From JBGPYM01 sp041493205 (lineage in GTDB: Bacteria > Bacteroidota > Ignavibacteria > UBA10030 > UBA6906): DNA of 14,651 nucleotides. Shown piece by piece: positions 1-9,480 of this stretch. Both the position numbers and the translations under genes were made by a program. The stretch spans positions 1 to 14,651 of the forward strand of contig JBGPYM010000053.1 of NCBI GenBank assembly GCA_041493205.1, written 5' to 3'. The notes under the pieces were generated by a model. That model was not told the DNA's origin. It did not search any database and saw only the letters and a list, made by a program, of their open reading frames with translations. Each line of letters starts with the position of its first letter. The stretch's first letter is position 1.

Positions 1-1787
1 GAGAGCCCGTTGACCTGGCCGACCTTCGCACCCGCCGTATCGATCATGATCGATCCGTCCATGATCATTTCCTGGATCTTTTCCTCGATCATCTTGACGC
101 GCTCGATGCGCTCATCGATCGCCTTCCGGACGTGATCGCCCGTCACGCGTGTGGCGTGTTCCTGCGCCGCCCAGTAGCTTGACTCGCGCAGCACGTCCGC
201 AAGCATGCTGAACCGGGTTGAAAGCTTGTTCTGACGGCCGGCCAGCCGGACGCCGTATTCGATGACCTCGCATACGCCCGACGGCTCGAACGGCAGCAGT
301 TCCTCCCGGTCGCAGATCGCCTTGATGAAGGAAACATAGCTGCTGATCGATTTCTTCTCGTTGAGCATCTCGGTGTCAAAATCCGCCCGGATCTTGAAAA
401 TCTCCTTGAAATCGTCGTCATACGTGTAAAGCGTCTGGTACATGTACGCATCGCCGATCATGATGATCTTCACGTTGAGCGTGATCGCCTCCGGCTTCAG
501 GGCCGAGCTGGCGCCGAGGAGCCCCGACTCGTACGGCTGAATCTCGATCTGGCGGTTGCGCAACACCCGCTTGAGCGTTGCCCAGACACCGGGCTCGGTG
601 AGTGCGTCGAGCGCGTTCAGCACCAGGTAGCCGCCGTCGGCCTTGACGATGGACCCTGCCTTGATGTGCGTGAAATCGGAATTCCAGACGCCGTTGCGAT
701 CGATCTGACGCTCGATCGTGCCGAACAGGTTCTTGTAGCGCGGATTCTTCTCGATGATGACCGGCACCCCCTGCACGCCTCCGTTGTCCACCGCAACGTT
801 CACCTGGTACTCCAGGAATCCGTCGTCTTCGCGTTGAATCTGTACCCCCAGCACGGACGTCGTCGGCTCCTCCTTCGCATGGAAGCGGGAGATGTTCTCA
901 AGAATGCTCTTCTTGACGTCGTTCAGGTAGGGTCGGAGCCCCTCCATGGGAAATTTTTCCGTCAGGTCCTCGAGCAGCTCCTCGACCACAGGGACCATCA
1001 CCTTGTTGGTAAGGTCATCGAGGGATTTCTTGGCCCGGCGTTCGATGTTCCGCATCTCGCGCATGACAATATCCATCTGCCCTTCGAGCTCGGTCTGCTC
1101 GGTCGTCAGGCGGACGAGTTCTTCCCGGGCGAACTCCCCTGCATCGACCTTTGCCTGGATCTGATCGAGTCCCATGGGGTTCCCTTCGAACACCGGCGCG
1201 ATTTCCGGACGGGTGGTTCCGCCCCCCTGGACCTGCACCACCTCAAATCCCTTCTCCTTCACCTTCCGTTCAAAGTCCTTCAGGACCGAACGCTGCCGGT
1301 CCTGGAAATGCTCGAGCATCGCTTTGCGCTGTGCAATGTACCGCCGGCTCTCGAAGACCGCCGGAACCGACTTCTGCAGATCGCCCAGAAACGATGCCAT
1401 CTCGCGCTTGAAGAACATGCCCTTCCCCGCCGGGAAGAGGATCATGGAGGGCGCATCAGGATCGTGGAAGTTGTACACGTAGACCTTGTCGGTCAACGGT
1501 ATGTTCCGCCCTTCAAACTCCCTCAACATCCGTTCGATGGTCGTCGTGCGCCCCGTTCCCGGCTGCCCGGTCACGAAGATGTTGTACCCGTAATGCTTCA
1601 TTTCCAGCCCGACATGAATCGCCCGCAGGGCGCGGTCCTGGCCGATGATCTCCCGCGAAGGTGCGGCGTCTGCCATGTCCGTGACGCCCAGCAGGTCGGG
1701 CGTGCAGCGCCAGCGCAGGCTGCCGTAGGGAACTTCGCTCTGCCGCACAGGTCGTGGTGCCCGGGAACGCGACGCGGTCTTCTTCAT
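1..1787 (-). CDS. Lon-related ATP-dependent protease (AAA_32/LonB-like), C-terminus beyond window
   Basis: This reads leftward from an ATG at 1787 and is still open at base 1, giving about 595 residues. It matches the single-chain 'Lon-related putative ATP-dependent protease' family (AAA_32-type ATPase plus a Lon C-terminal Ser-Lys protease domain), not classical LonA. A P-loop GQPGTGRT lies at residues 74-81; it has Arg where most Walker A motifs have Lys, which I recall as usual in this family. A long charged helical insertion follows at roughly 115-275, then a Walker B-like GGYLVLNALDAL near residue 383 and an AAA lid region. The visible end, GAKVGQVNGL, is where the Lon protease domain normally begins, so the catalytic dyad lies outside the window. 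The start is supported by GGAAAG about 10 bases upstream and by a 2-base gap to the rodA stop (TGA-GC-ATG), implying cotranscription with the rod-shape genes. The family identification is firm; the substrates are unknown. Confidence 0.9.
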   Translation of the reverse strand, partial: MKKTASRSRAPRPVRQSEVPYGSLRWRCTPDLLGVTDMADAAPSREIIGQDRALRAIHVGLEMKHYGYNIFVTGQPGTGRTTTIERMLREFEGRNIPLTDKVYVYNFHDPDAPSMILFPAGKGMFFKREMASFLGDLQKSVPAVFESRRYIAQRKAMLEHFQDRQRSVLKDFERKVKEKGFEVVQVQGGGTTRPEIAPVFEGNPMGLDQIQAKVDAGEFAREELVRLTTEQTELEGQMDIVMREMRNIERRAKKSLDDLTNKVMVPVVEELLEDLTEKFPMEGLRPYLNDVKKSILENISRFHAKEEPTTSVLGVQIQREDDGFLEYQVNVAVDNGGVQGVPVIIEKNPRYKNLFGTIERQIDRNGVWNSDFTHIKAGSIVKADGGYLVLNALDALTEPGVWATLKRVLRNRQIEIQPYESGLLGASSALKPEAITLNVKIIMIGDAYMYQTLYTYDDDFKEIFKIRADFDTEMLNEKKSISSYVSFIKAICDREELLPFEPSGVCEVIEYGVRLAGRQNKLSTRFSMLADVLRESSYWAAQEHATRVTGDHVRKAIDERIERVKMIEEKIQEMIMDGSIMIDTAGAKVGQVNGL

Positions 1788-1789
1788 GC

Positions 1790-3010
1790 TCAGTATTCTT
1801 TCCGGTGTGCGTAAATGTTCATGAGAATGCCCACCATCATCATGGCAGCAAGGAGCGCCGACCCCCCGTAACTCAGAAACGGGAGCGGGACGCCGATGAC
1901 GGGGAGGAGTCCAAGCGACATGCCGATGTTGATGAACGTGTGTGTCCCAAGGATGGCCGTGATGCCGATGGCCACGAAGCTGCCGTAACGGTTCTTGACC
2001 GTTGCGCCGAGCGATACTCCGCGCCAGAGGAGCGCCATAAAAAGCAGCAACACAGTGGCCGCTCCCAGAAATCCGAATTCCTCGCCCGGGACGCAGAAGA
2101 TGAAATCGGTCCACTGCTCGGGGATGAAATTGAGCTGGGTCTGCGTTCCGTGCAGGTACCCCTTGCCGAGCAGTCCGCCCGAGCCGATGGCGACCTTCGA
2201 CTGCAGAATGTTATAGCCTGCACCGAGGGGATCGGCGCCCGGGTCGAGAAACGTCGCGATGCGCTTCTGCTGGTAATGCTTGAGACCTTCGTAGATGAAC
2301 TGGACGGATATTCCCACGAGCACGGTCAGGGAAAACATGACCGCGGCGACGATCCGGTGCCGCTTCGTCATGTACAGCAGGACGCCGCTGACAAGAACCG
2401 CCACGAGGAACGGCGTGGTGCCGAAGAGCGCCGCCACGGCGGCGGCGATGGGAGAGAGTATCGCAACCAGCGTGAAACGCGAAGCGCCCCCCCAGTAGAG
2501 CACGGGGAAGAACATTCCGCAATACGTGATGGCCGTCCCGGTGTCCGGCTGCATCATGATGAGCGCGACGGGCAGCAGGACGATCCCCGAAGCGATGAGG
2601 AGGTCGCGGATGGAGCGCAGGGACACGTCGCTCCGCGACAGATACGTCGCCAGGGCAAGAACGGTGGTGATCTTGGTGAATTCCGACGGCTGCAATCGGA
2701 GTGTGCCGAACGTAAACCAGCTTGTCGATCCCGACACCGTCCTCCCGAGGATCAAAACGGACACGAGCATGAGAATCGAGAGAAAATATGCCGGGTATGA
2801 CACAAGCTGGAGGAGACGGAACGGCACAAGCGCGACGCCGGCCAGGACAACGATGCCGACCAGGACGAACACGAGTTGTTTGTGAAACGTCTCCGAAGCC
2901 CTCGCATCGTAGGTGGCGCTGTACACGGAGATGATGCCGATGATAAGCAGCGCAATCGTGATCAGCGCGGTCGGCGTGTCAAAACGGTCCTTCAAGTCCC
3001 GGAAGCTCAT
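1790..3010 (-). CDS. rodA: RodA, SEDS-family peptidoglycan glycosyltransferase
   Basis: 406 residues, close to the usual size for RodA. This inner-membrane SEDS protein polymerises lipid II into glycan strands as partner of PBP2 in the elongasome. About ten hydrophobic segments are evident. Family signatures are WFTFGTLRLQPSEF near residues 98-111, QPDTGTA near 154-160, GAGYNILQSKVAIGSGG near 263-279 and PEQWTDFIF at 297-305. D302 in the last motif corresponds to the essential Asp262 of E. coli RodA. An upstream in-frame start at 3121 exists, but the extra 37 residues are Pro/Arg-rich and overlap mrdA. The ATG at 3010 is preferred because it gives a normal RodA N-terminus and forms an ATGA overlap with the mrdA stop, which is typical of translational coupling. 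There is no clear SD; a GGGG/CCCC hairpin sits just before the ATG. Confidence 0.96.
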   Translation of the reverse strand: MSFRDLKDRFDTPTALITIALLIIGIISVYSATYDARASETFHKQLVFVLVGIVVLAGVALVPFRLLQLVSYPAYFLSILMLVSVLILGRTVSGSTSWFTFGTLRLQPSEFTKITTVLALATYLSRSDVSLRSIRDLLIASGIVLLPVALIMMQPDTGTAITYCGMFFPVLYWGGASRFTLVAILSPIAAAVAALFGTTPFLVAVLVSGVLLYMTKRHRIVAAVMFSLTVLVGISVQFIYEGLKHYQQKRIATFLDPGADPLGAGYNILQSKVAIGSGGLLGKGYLHGTQTQLNFIPEQWTDFIFCVPGEEFGFLGAATVLLLFMALLWRGVSLGATVKNRYGSFVAIGITAILGTHTFINIGMSLGLLPVIGVPLPFLSYGGSALLAAMMMVGILMNIYAHRKEY

Positions 3011-4851
3011 GGGGCGATCCCCGCGTGTTGCGGCGGAAGGGGCGGCTGTGTGGCGGCATGCAGAGGGGGCGGAGGGACGTCGGTGCGGACCAGCCGGCCG
3101 TACAGGTATCGTTCCACGCACATGCCCGCGACCGGGGCCGCTGCCGTGCCGCCGAAGCCTGCATTTTCAACAAGCACCGCGATGGCGATGCGCGGGTTTT
3201 CGTACGGCGCGAAGCCGACATACCACGCATGGTCCGGGCCATGAGGGTTCTGCGCAGTCCCGGTCTTCCCAGCGCTTTGTATCCCCTGCACGTGGGCCTG
3301 GCCGCCTGTACCTCCCGGCTCTTCAACCACGCGCCGCATCGCCTCCCGGATCACGTTCCACGTCGCGGGCGCGCCGCTGATCAGGCGCGACTGGAATGAG
3401 AGCGTGTCGATCCTCCGCGGGTTCTTGGAGATGACGGCATGCACGATGTGCGGCTGGCGGTATTCTCCCCTGTTCGCCAGCACCGCGGCGTATTGTGCCA
3501 TCTGCAGCGGCGTTACCCCCAGCTCTCCCTGTCCGATCCCGAAGTTCGGAAGATACCCGCGAGTCCACCCGTTCTTCCCATACCGCCTGTCCATGTACAA
3601 CGTCGATGGAAGAAGACCCGGATTCTCCTCGTACATGTCGATGCCGCTCAGACGCCCGAACCCGAACTGATCGCCGTACTCAGTCCAGCTCTCAAGCCCG
3701 AGTTTCAGCATGAGTTGGTAAAAATAAACGTTACACGACTTCTGAATGGCTTCCACAAGGTCCACGGAGCCATGGATATGCAAATCCTTAAACACTTTCT
3801 TGCCGAGCCGGAACGATCCGGGGCAATTGACGCGCCACGAAGGAGTGATGGTCCCGGTCTCGAGCGCTGCGAATGCCACGAGCATTTTAAACGTGGAGCC
3901 GGGAGGATACCGGGTCAGCGTCGCCCGGTTGAAAAGCGGCGCGGCTTCATCGCCGTTCAGTGCCCGCCAGAGCTCGGGGGGCGTCACCCCGCTGAAAAGC
4001 GAAAGATCATAGTCGGGTTTGCTCACCATCGCGAGAACGCCGCCGTCGCGCGGATCGACCGCAACGACCGCCCCCCGCCGGCCGGCCATCAACGATTCTG
4101 CAAATGCCTGAAGGCCGAAGTCCATCGTCAGGACAAGGTCGTCCCCTTCGATGGCAGGGACATCGCTCCGTCCCTTCTCGACGCGGCCGATGACCTGCCC
4201 CCGGGCATTCACCATGCTGAAATCCGCGCCTTTCTGCCCGCGGAGCGTCGATTCATACTGGGCTTCCAGCCCGCTCGCGCCGACGACGTCTCCCGGGGCG
4301 TAATCCGTTCCCAGCACCTTCATCTGGGCTTCGGAAATCTCCTTGGTGTATCCGAGGATGTGGGCTGCAAAGGCGTGCGACGTGTAATACCGCTTCGATT
4401 CCACCTGGTAGTCCACCCCGGGGAGGCGCTCGCGGTTCTCTTCTATAGAAGAGAGTGCCCTGAAATCGACGTCCCGCCTGATCTTGACCGGCGCAAACCG
4501 TGAGTATGCCTCCCCCTTCTTTAACCGGTCCCGGATGAACTCCGGGTCGAGGTTGAGAAGGGAGGAGAGGTATCCCGTGTTCCGCTTGTCATATTCGGAC
4601 GGCATGATCGTGACGGTGAACGCAGGCCGGTTATCCACAACGAGCGCGCCGGTCCGGTCGAAGATCGTCCCGCGGACGGGTTCCTTCGGGATCGTCCGGA
4701 TGCTGTTTTCCTCCGACTTCCTTCCGTATTCGTCGCTGTAGATGAGCTGCAGCTGGTACAGGCGGGCAAAATAGAGCAGGGCCATCAGGGCGATGATGGC
4801 GTACATCATGCGTTGCTTGCTGTGAATCTCTATGTCGTCCTGCTGGTTCAT
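3007..4851 (-). CDS. mrdA: Penicillin-binding protein 2 (elongasome DD-transpeptidase)
   Basis: 614 residues, the normal length for PBP2. It cross-links peptidoglycan during side-wall growth and activates RodA. It has an N-terminal membrane anchor at about 14-34, then the non-catalytic pedestal domain (motif RGTIFDRTG at 60-68; HILGY at 164-168; GLEAQYE at 194-200). The transpeptidase domain carries all three active-site motifs: STFK at 319-322 with nucleophile S319, SCN at 372-374, and KTG at 529-531. The last ~25 residues are Pro/Ala/His-rich, probably a flexible periplasmic tail. The ATG at 4851 has no visible SD. It is preceded by a 54-base gap after mreD containing a 16-codon reading frame whose TGA overlaps this ATG. 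The stop overlaps the rodA start. The catalytic residues appear intact. Confidence 0.97.
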   Translation of the reverse strand: MNQQDDIEIHSKQRMMYAIIALMALLYFARLYQLQLIYSDEYGRKSEENSIRTIPKEPVRGTIFDRTGALVVDNRPAFTVTIMPSEYDKRNTGYLSSLLNLDPEFIRDRLKKGEAYSRFAPVKIRRDVDFRALSSIEENRERLPGVDYQVESKRYYTSHAFAAHILGYTKEISEAQMKVLGTDYAPGDVVGASGLEAQYESTLRGQKGADFSMVNARGQVIGRVEKGRSDVPAIEGDDLVLTMDFGLQAFAESLMAGRRGAVVAVDPRDGGVLAMVSKPDYDLSLFSGVTPPELWRALNGDEAAPLFNRATLTRYPPGSTFKMLVAFAALETGTITPSWRVNCPGSFRLGKKVFKDLHIHGSVDLVEAIQKSCNVYFYQLMLKLGLESWTEYGDQFGFGRLSGIDMYEENPGLLPSTLYMDRRYGKNGWTRGYLPNFGIGQGELGVTPLQMAQYAAVLANRGEYRQPHIVHAVISKNPRRIDTLSFQSRLISGAPATWNVIREAMRRVVEEPGGTGGQAHVQGIQSAGKTGTAQNPHGPDHAWYVGFAPYENPRIAIAVLVENAGFGGTAAAPVAGMCVERYLYGRLVRTDVPPPPLHAATQPPLPPQHAGIAP

Positions 4852-4898
4852 TCGTTGAATCGCGGGTACGGCGGACGGTGAAGCGCAGAACGGCGCAT
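4848..4898 (-). other. mreD-mrdA spacer with possible 16-codon leader reading frame
   Basis: The 54 bases between the mreD stop and the mrdA ATG hold an ATG (4898) followed by 16 codons (Arg/Pro-rich) and a TGA that overlaps the mrdA start as ATGA. The layout mimics the coupled junctions at mreC/mreD and mrdA/rodA. No SD precedes the ATG. It could be a coupling leader peptide, or chance in a short GC-rich gap; chance is more likely. Confidence 0.15.
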
Positions 4899-4905
4899 GC
4901 GGAGG

Positions 4906-5409
4906 TTATGACAGTGCTTTGCGGGCGAAGGCGAACATCGGGATCAGGCCCACGGCAGCCGTGTAAATGGCGGAAGGAATGCCGTAGAACAACACGGCTC
5001 CCCACCAGCTTACCTCGCTTCCCTGGAGGAAGATAATGAAATATACGAGATTATGCACCGTTGCGACAAGCAGGAGCGTCAGGATGAAACGGTAACTGCT
5101 CAGTGTCTGCAGGACCTTGTTCTCGCTGTAGAAGTACCCGGCAAGGAATCCGGCTGCCGTTTTGGTGAGCGCTGCCAGCCCGAGCATCCCGTCGTTGCCG
5201 CTCAACAGGTCGAGCGCCAGGCCTGCACAGAACCCCGCCACCGTCGCGGGGATCTGCCCCCTGCGGATTGCGATGACGACAACCCAGATAAGAATCAGGT
5301 CGGGTGTGAGGCCGCCCAGCGCCATGTAGCGCAGCAGCGTTGTCTGGACGACCAGGACAAGCAGGGTGAGTGCACCATCAATCGCGTTCTGCCGCATGGC
5401 TTCAGTCAC
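4906..5409 (-). CDS. mreD: MreD, rod-shape-determining membrane protein
   Basis: 167 residues, typical of MreD, with about five hydrophobic segments (roughly 12-30, 36-48, 55-70, 105-128, 136-160). MreD sits in the inner membrane and links MreB/MreC to PBP2-RodA. The sequence is poorly conserved across bacteria, as is normal for this protein, so the call rests on hydropathy, the motif TPDLILIW at 35-42, the acidic LALDLLSGND near 64-73, and its place between mreC and mrdA. The start is uncertain. A GTG at 5409 forms a GTGA overlap with the mreC stop, parallel to the ATGA overlap at mrdA/rodA. An in-frame ATG at 5397 gives a 163-residue protein starting MRQNAID. Neither has a good SD; the GTG is preferred because of the overlap. 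Confidence 0.9.
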   Translation of the reverse strand: MTEAMRQNAIDGALTLLVLVVQTTLLRYMALGGLTPDLILIWVVVIAIRRGQIPATVAGFCAGLALDLLSGNDGMLGLAALTKTAAGFLAGYFYSENKVLQTLSSYRFILTLLLVATVHNLVYFIIFLQGSEVSWWGAVLFYGIPSAIYTAAVGLIPMFAFARKALS

Positions 5410-6245
5410 TCATGGAAACGGCGTTCGAGGGCAATCCGCGCACTGTCGGGCACGGCCATGAGAACGAAGGCTTCCTCAACGTGCGGGAAATCCACGCCCG
5501 GCGCGACCTCCACCGCCTGGAACAGAGAACCCTCGAGAGGGTGCGCCGAGACGACCACGCCGATCCTGATTCCCGGGGGAAACAGGCTGCTGTATTCGGA
5601 CGTCAGGACAACGTCCCCCTCCTGGACGTCGAGAGTCTTTGCGACGTTCGTGAGCAGCAGCCGGCTCCCTCCCTCCCAGCGTATGATCCCGTCCACGCGG
5701 CTCCGCTCGATCTTGGCGCTGACCCGTATGTCCTTGTTGAACAGGATCTGAGCGACCGCGTAATGGCCCGCGGTAGCGACCACCTTTCCCACCAGGCCGT
5801 TGTCCGTCACAACAGGCATCATGGCCCGTACGCCGTCCTGTTCCCCGACGTCGAGCGTCACCGTGTTGCGGAGGAGCTGAAGGTTTTTGCCGATGATATT
5901 CGCCGCAACATACCCGAACTGGGCACGCTCCTTCAGGTTCAGGAGCTGCCGGAGGCGAAGATTCTCCAGTCTCGCTTCGCGGAGCCTGCTCACCTCGTCG
6001 GCAAGCGAGAGATTCAACTCGCGGAGGACGCGGTTTTCACGCCCCAGGTCGAAGTAATTCGGAATGGCCCCGAAGACCTCCTGCAGGACGCCGGCCGACA
6101 CCACTGTGATGGACCGGATCATGCGGATCTGGGCGTTGTCGTTCAGCGCGAGGAGGAGAATGGAAAGGGAAAGAAAAAAGGCAAGGATGAGGTATTCCTT
6201 GAAGAGATAGCCAAACTCGTAAAGGCGTCTCAACAGTTCCTTCAT
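5406..6245 (-). CDS. mreC: MreC, rod-shape-determining periplasmic scaffold
   Basis: 279 residues, normal for MreC. It is a bitopic inner-membrane protein whose periplasmic part binds PBP2 and couples it to MreB. The order is a short cytoplasmic N-terminus, one membrane segment at about 16-34, a coiled-coil-like helix at about 66-105 (rich in Glu, Arg and Leu, e.g. RENRVLRELN), and two beta-barrel-like domains from about 110 to 265. Family-typical segments include DNGLVGKVV in the middle and PPGIRIG toward the C-terminus. The ATG at 6245 lies 6 bases after the mreB stop (TGA-GTCCTC-ATG), with no SD. The stop overlaps the mreD start by 4 bases. It has the expected domains, with no truncation or frameshift evident. 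Confidence 0.96.
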   Translation of the reverse strand: MKELLRRLYEFGYLFKEYLILAFFLSLSILLLALNDNAQIRMIRSITVVSAGVLQEVFGAIPNYFDLGRENRVLRELNLSLADEVSRLREARLENLRLRQLLNLKERAQFGYVAANIIGKNLQLLRNTVTLDVGEQDGVRAMMPVVTDNGLVGKVVATAGHYAVAQILFNKDIRVSAKIERSRVDGIIRWEGGSRLLLTNVAKTLDVQEGDVVLTSEYSSLFPPGIRIGVVVSAHPLEGSLFQAVEVAPGVDFPHVEEAFVLMAVPDSARIALERRFHE

Positions 6246-6251
6246 GAGGAC

Positions 6252-7277
<1,026 letters not shown>

Positions 7278-7308
7278 GGGGAGCGATCGTTAGGGAGTGG
7301 GGAATGTC

Positions 7309-8850
7309 TTAGTGTCGGAAATGCCTGGTACCTGTGAACACCATCGCAATGTTGTGTGCATTTGCTGCTTCGATCACCTCGCCGTCGCGCACGGACCCAC
7401 CCGGCTGGATGACTGCCGTGGAGCCGGCCCGGACCGCTTCGAGCAGTCCGTCGGAAAACGGGAAAAAGGCGTCGGATGCCACAGCGGAATTGGCGAGATC
7501 AAGCCCTGCCGCTTTCGCCTTCTCCGCGGCAATCCGTGCGGAATCCACCCGGGACATCTGTCCTGCGCCCACGCCGAGTGTCCGGTCCGCCAGCGCATAG
7601 ACAATCGCGTTGGATTTGACGTGCTTCGCCACCCGCCATGCGAACCGGAGCGACTGTGCCTCCTCCCTGGACGGGGAGCGTTGCGTGACGACGCGGAATT
7701 CTTCCTTCTCCCCCCCGATCGGGTCGGGCTCCTGGACCAGATATCCGGCCGGTACGCTGCGGACGTCGGGGTCGCGTCGCCCGCGAAGGTCGCCGGTGAG
7801 AACCACCACGCGGCGATCCTTCTTTTTTTTCAGGAACTCCAGGACGTCCGAAGGGATGGCAGGCGCAATCACAACCTCCGTGAAGATCTCGTTGAGTGAT
7901 TCGGCGGCGGCCATGTCCAGCGGCCTGTTGGCGGCGACAATCCCCCCAAAGGCGGAGGTACGGTCCGTGGCAAGCGCCTTGCCGTACGCCTCGGCAAGCG
8001 TCGTCCCGGTTGCCGCGCCGCACGGATTGGTGTGCTTGATGATTGCAACCGCCGGGTCGTCGAATTCCGACACCAGCGTCGCTGCGGCCGCCATGTCGAC
8101 GATATTATTGTAGGAAAGGTCTTTTCCGTGAAGCTTCCGGAACAGCGTCGTGAACGAGCCGTACAGGGCGCTCCGCTGATGCGGGTTCTCCCCGTAGCGT
8201 AAATCGAGCTCCTTCGTGGCGGCAATGCGCAACACAGGCGGCTGGCGGGACGTCCCCTGATCGTGCGGCGCCAGGTAATCGGCGATCGCAGCATCGTACG
8301 ATGCAGTGATCCTGAATGCCTCCTGCGCAAGCGCCGCAGAGGTCTCGTCGGAGACACGCCCGGCGTTTGCCTTCATTTCGTCGATCACCGTCGTGTACCT
8401 GTCGGGATTCGCAATCACGACCTTATGACGGTAATTCTTCGCCGCAGACCGGAGCATCGACGGGCCGCCGATGTCGATCTGCTCGATCACCTCCGCGAGC
8501 GACACCCCGGCGCGGGCTGCCGTCTGCTCAAACGGGTACAGGGTGACTACGACCATGTCGATGGGCTCGATGCCGTGCTCGCGCGTCTGCCGCATATGCT
8601 CAGGATTGTCGGGGAGCGCCAGGAGTCCGCCGTGGATCTTCGGATGAAGGGTCTTGACGCGTCCGTCCAGAATTTCGGGAAAACCGGTGACATCGGAAAC
8701 CTTCCGGACCTCAATCCCCGCCCCCCGCAACGCGGAAGCGGTGCCGCCCGTGGAGATGATCTCGACATTCATCGCGCGGAGAGCGCGCGCGAACTCAAGC
8801 AGCCCGCGCTTCTCGGAGACGCTGACCAGCGCGCGACGAATCTGCGGCAT
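7309..8850 (-). CDS. purH: PurH, bifunctional AICAR transformylase / IMP cyclohydrolase
   Basis: 513 residues, the usual length. It catalyses the last two steps of de novo purine synthesis: formylation of AICAR using 10-formyl-THF, then ring closure to IMP in the cytosol. The N-terminal IMP cyclohydrolase (MGS-like) domain at 1-150 has STGGTA at 33-38, TGFPEILDGRVKTLHP at 55-70 and SAAKNY at 135-140. The C-terminal transformylase domain has RYGENPHQ at 218-225, KHTNPCG at 272-278 with the catalytic Lys-His pair K272/H273, SDAFFPFSDG, and the C-terminal QPGGS motif. The ATG at 8850 is preferred over an adjacent in-frame TTG at 8853; GAGAGG lies 7 bases upstream of the ATG. It starts 18 bases after the purN stop. 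A run of eight A in the coding strand (7823-7830) encodes the Lys-rich stretch at 341-344. Confidence 0.98.
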   Translation of the reverse strand: MPQIRRALVSVSEKRGLLEFARALRAMNVEIISTGGTASALRGAGIEVRKVSDVTGFPEILDGRVKTLHPKIHGGLLALPDNPEHMRQTREHGIEPIDMVVVTLYPFEQTAARAGVSLAEVIEQIDIGGPSMLRSAAKNYRHKVVIANPDRYTTVIDEMKANAGRVSDETSAALAQEAFRITASYDAAIADYLAPHDQGTSRQPPVLRIAATKELDLRYGENPHQRSALYGSFTTLFRKLHGKDLSYNNIVDMAAAATLVSEFDDPAVAIIKHTNPCGAATGTTLAEAYGKALATDRTSAFGGIVAANRPLDMAAAESLNEIFTEVVIAPAIPSDVLEFLKKKKDRRVVVLTGDLRGRRDPDVRSVPAGYLVQEPDPIGGEKEEFRVVTQRSPSREEAQSLRFAWRVAKHVKSNAIVYALADRTLGVGAGQMSRVDSARIAAEKAKAAGLDLANSAVASDAFFPFSDGLLEAVRAGSTAVIQPGGSVRDGEVIEAANAHNIAMVFTGTRHFRH

Positions 8851-8868
8851 CAAAGACCTCTCGAAGAT

Positions 8869-9480
8869 TCATGAAGGATCGCCGCCTCCCTGCCCCCCGT
8901 TCTCCGCGAGGATCCTGATCGCCTCGGGATACAGTTTGTGTTCGAGCACCAGGACGCGTGCGGCAAGCGATTCGGGCGTGTCGCCCGGGAGGACCGGGAC
9001 CTTCTTCTGCAGGATGATGGAGCCCCGGTCATACTCCTCGTCGACGTAGTGCACGGTCGCGCCGCTCACGGTCTCTCCGGAAGCAATCACTGCTGCATGG
9101 ACACGAAGTCCGTACATTCCGGCTCCTCCGAACCCCGGGAGGAGCGCCGGGTGGATGTTGACGATTCTGTTACGGTATGCGGCGACCACGACCGGAGGAA
9201 TACGCTTCAGATACCCCGCGAGGGCGATGAAATCCGCCCCGTGCTCCCTCAGCGCGGAGAGCACCGCCACTGCAAATGTCTCTTCATCCGGGAATTGCTT
9301 CTGACTCAGGTGGAGTGCGGGGAGAGCGTGCGCCCTTGCGATGTCGAGGATGCCCGCTGCCGGGTTGTTGCTTACGACAATACAAATCCTCGCCCCGGGT
9401 AATCTCCGCTGCTCTATTGCCGAGAGGATCGACTGGAAATTGGATCCCCGCCCTGAGCCGAATACGGCAATATTCAGCAT
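8869..9480 (-). CDS. purN: PurN, phosphoribosylglycinamide formyltransferase
   Basis: 203 residues, normal for the 10-formyl-THF-dependent GAR transformylase. It converts GAR to FGAR, the third step of purine synthesis. The glycine-rich phosphate-binding loop GSGRGSN is at 8-14. The catalytic trio is N108 and H110 in NIHPALLPG and D151 in DEEYDRG, equivalent to E. coli N106, H108 and D144. The C-terminus ends in a short Gly-rich tail. The ATG at 9480 lacks an SD; the bases just upstream are T-rich, and a Bacteroidota-like -7 box ends only four bases before the ATG, so the message may be leaderless. purH follows after 18 bases. The upstream neighbour on the same strand is ldcA, 62 bases away. 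Confidence 0.97.
   Translation of the reverse strand: MLNIAVFGSGRGSNFQSILSAIEQRRLPGARICIVVSNNPAAGILDIARAHALPALHLSQKQFPDEETFAVAVLSALREHGADFIALAGYLKRIPPVVVAAYRNRIVNIHPALLPGFGGAGMYGLRVHAAVIASGETVSGATVHYVDEEYDRGSIILQKKVPVLPGDTPESLAARVLVLEHKLYPEAIRILAENGGQGGGDPS

Noticed and set aside
666..2800. Two overlapping + strand frames (382 and 348 codons) opposite the Lon-like and rodA genes
   Set aside because: They are antisense shadows; the opposite strand encodes proteins with full family motifs.
3011..3121. N-terminal extension of rodA starting at 3121
   Set aside because: The extra 37 residues are Pro/Arg/His-rich, overlap mrdA in another frame, and precede a better-placed ATG with an ATGA overlap.
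7823..7830. Homopolymer of eight T (A in the purH coding strand), possible phase-variation or frameshift site
   Set aside because: The frame is intact and encodes a Lys-rich stretch in a housekeeping enzyme; a single A8 run is not enough to claim slippage. The similar A8 run at 10672-10679 in the SPFH gene is rejected for the same reason.
8851..8853. TTG start of purH one codon upstream
   Set aside because: The adjacent ATG has better spacing from GAGAGG and gives the usual PurH N-terminus.
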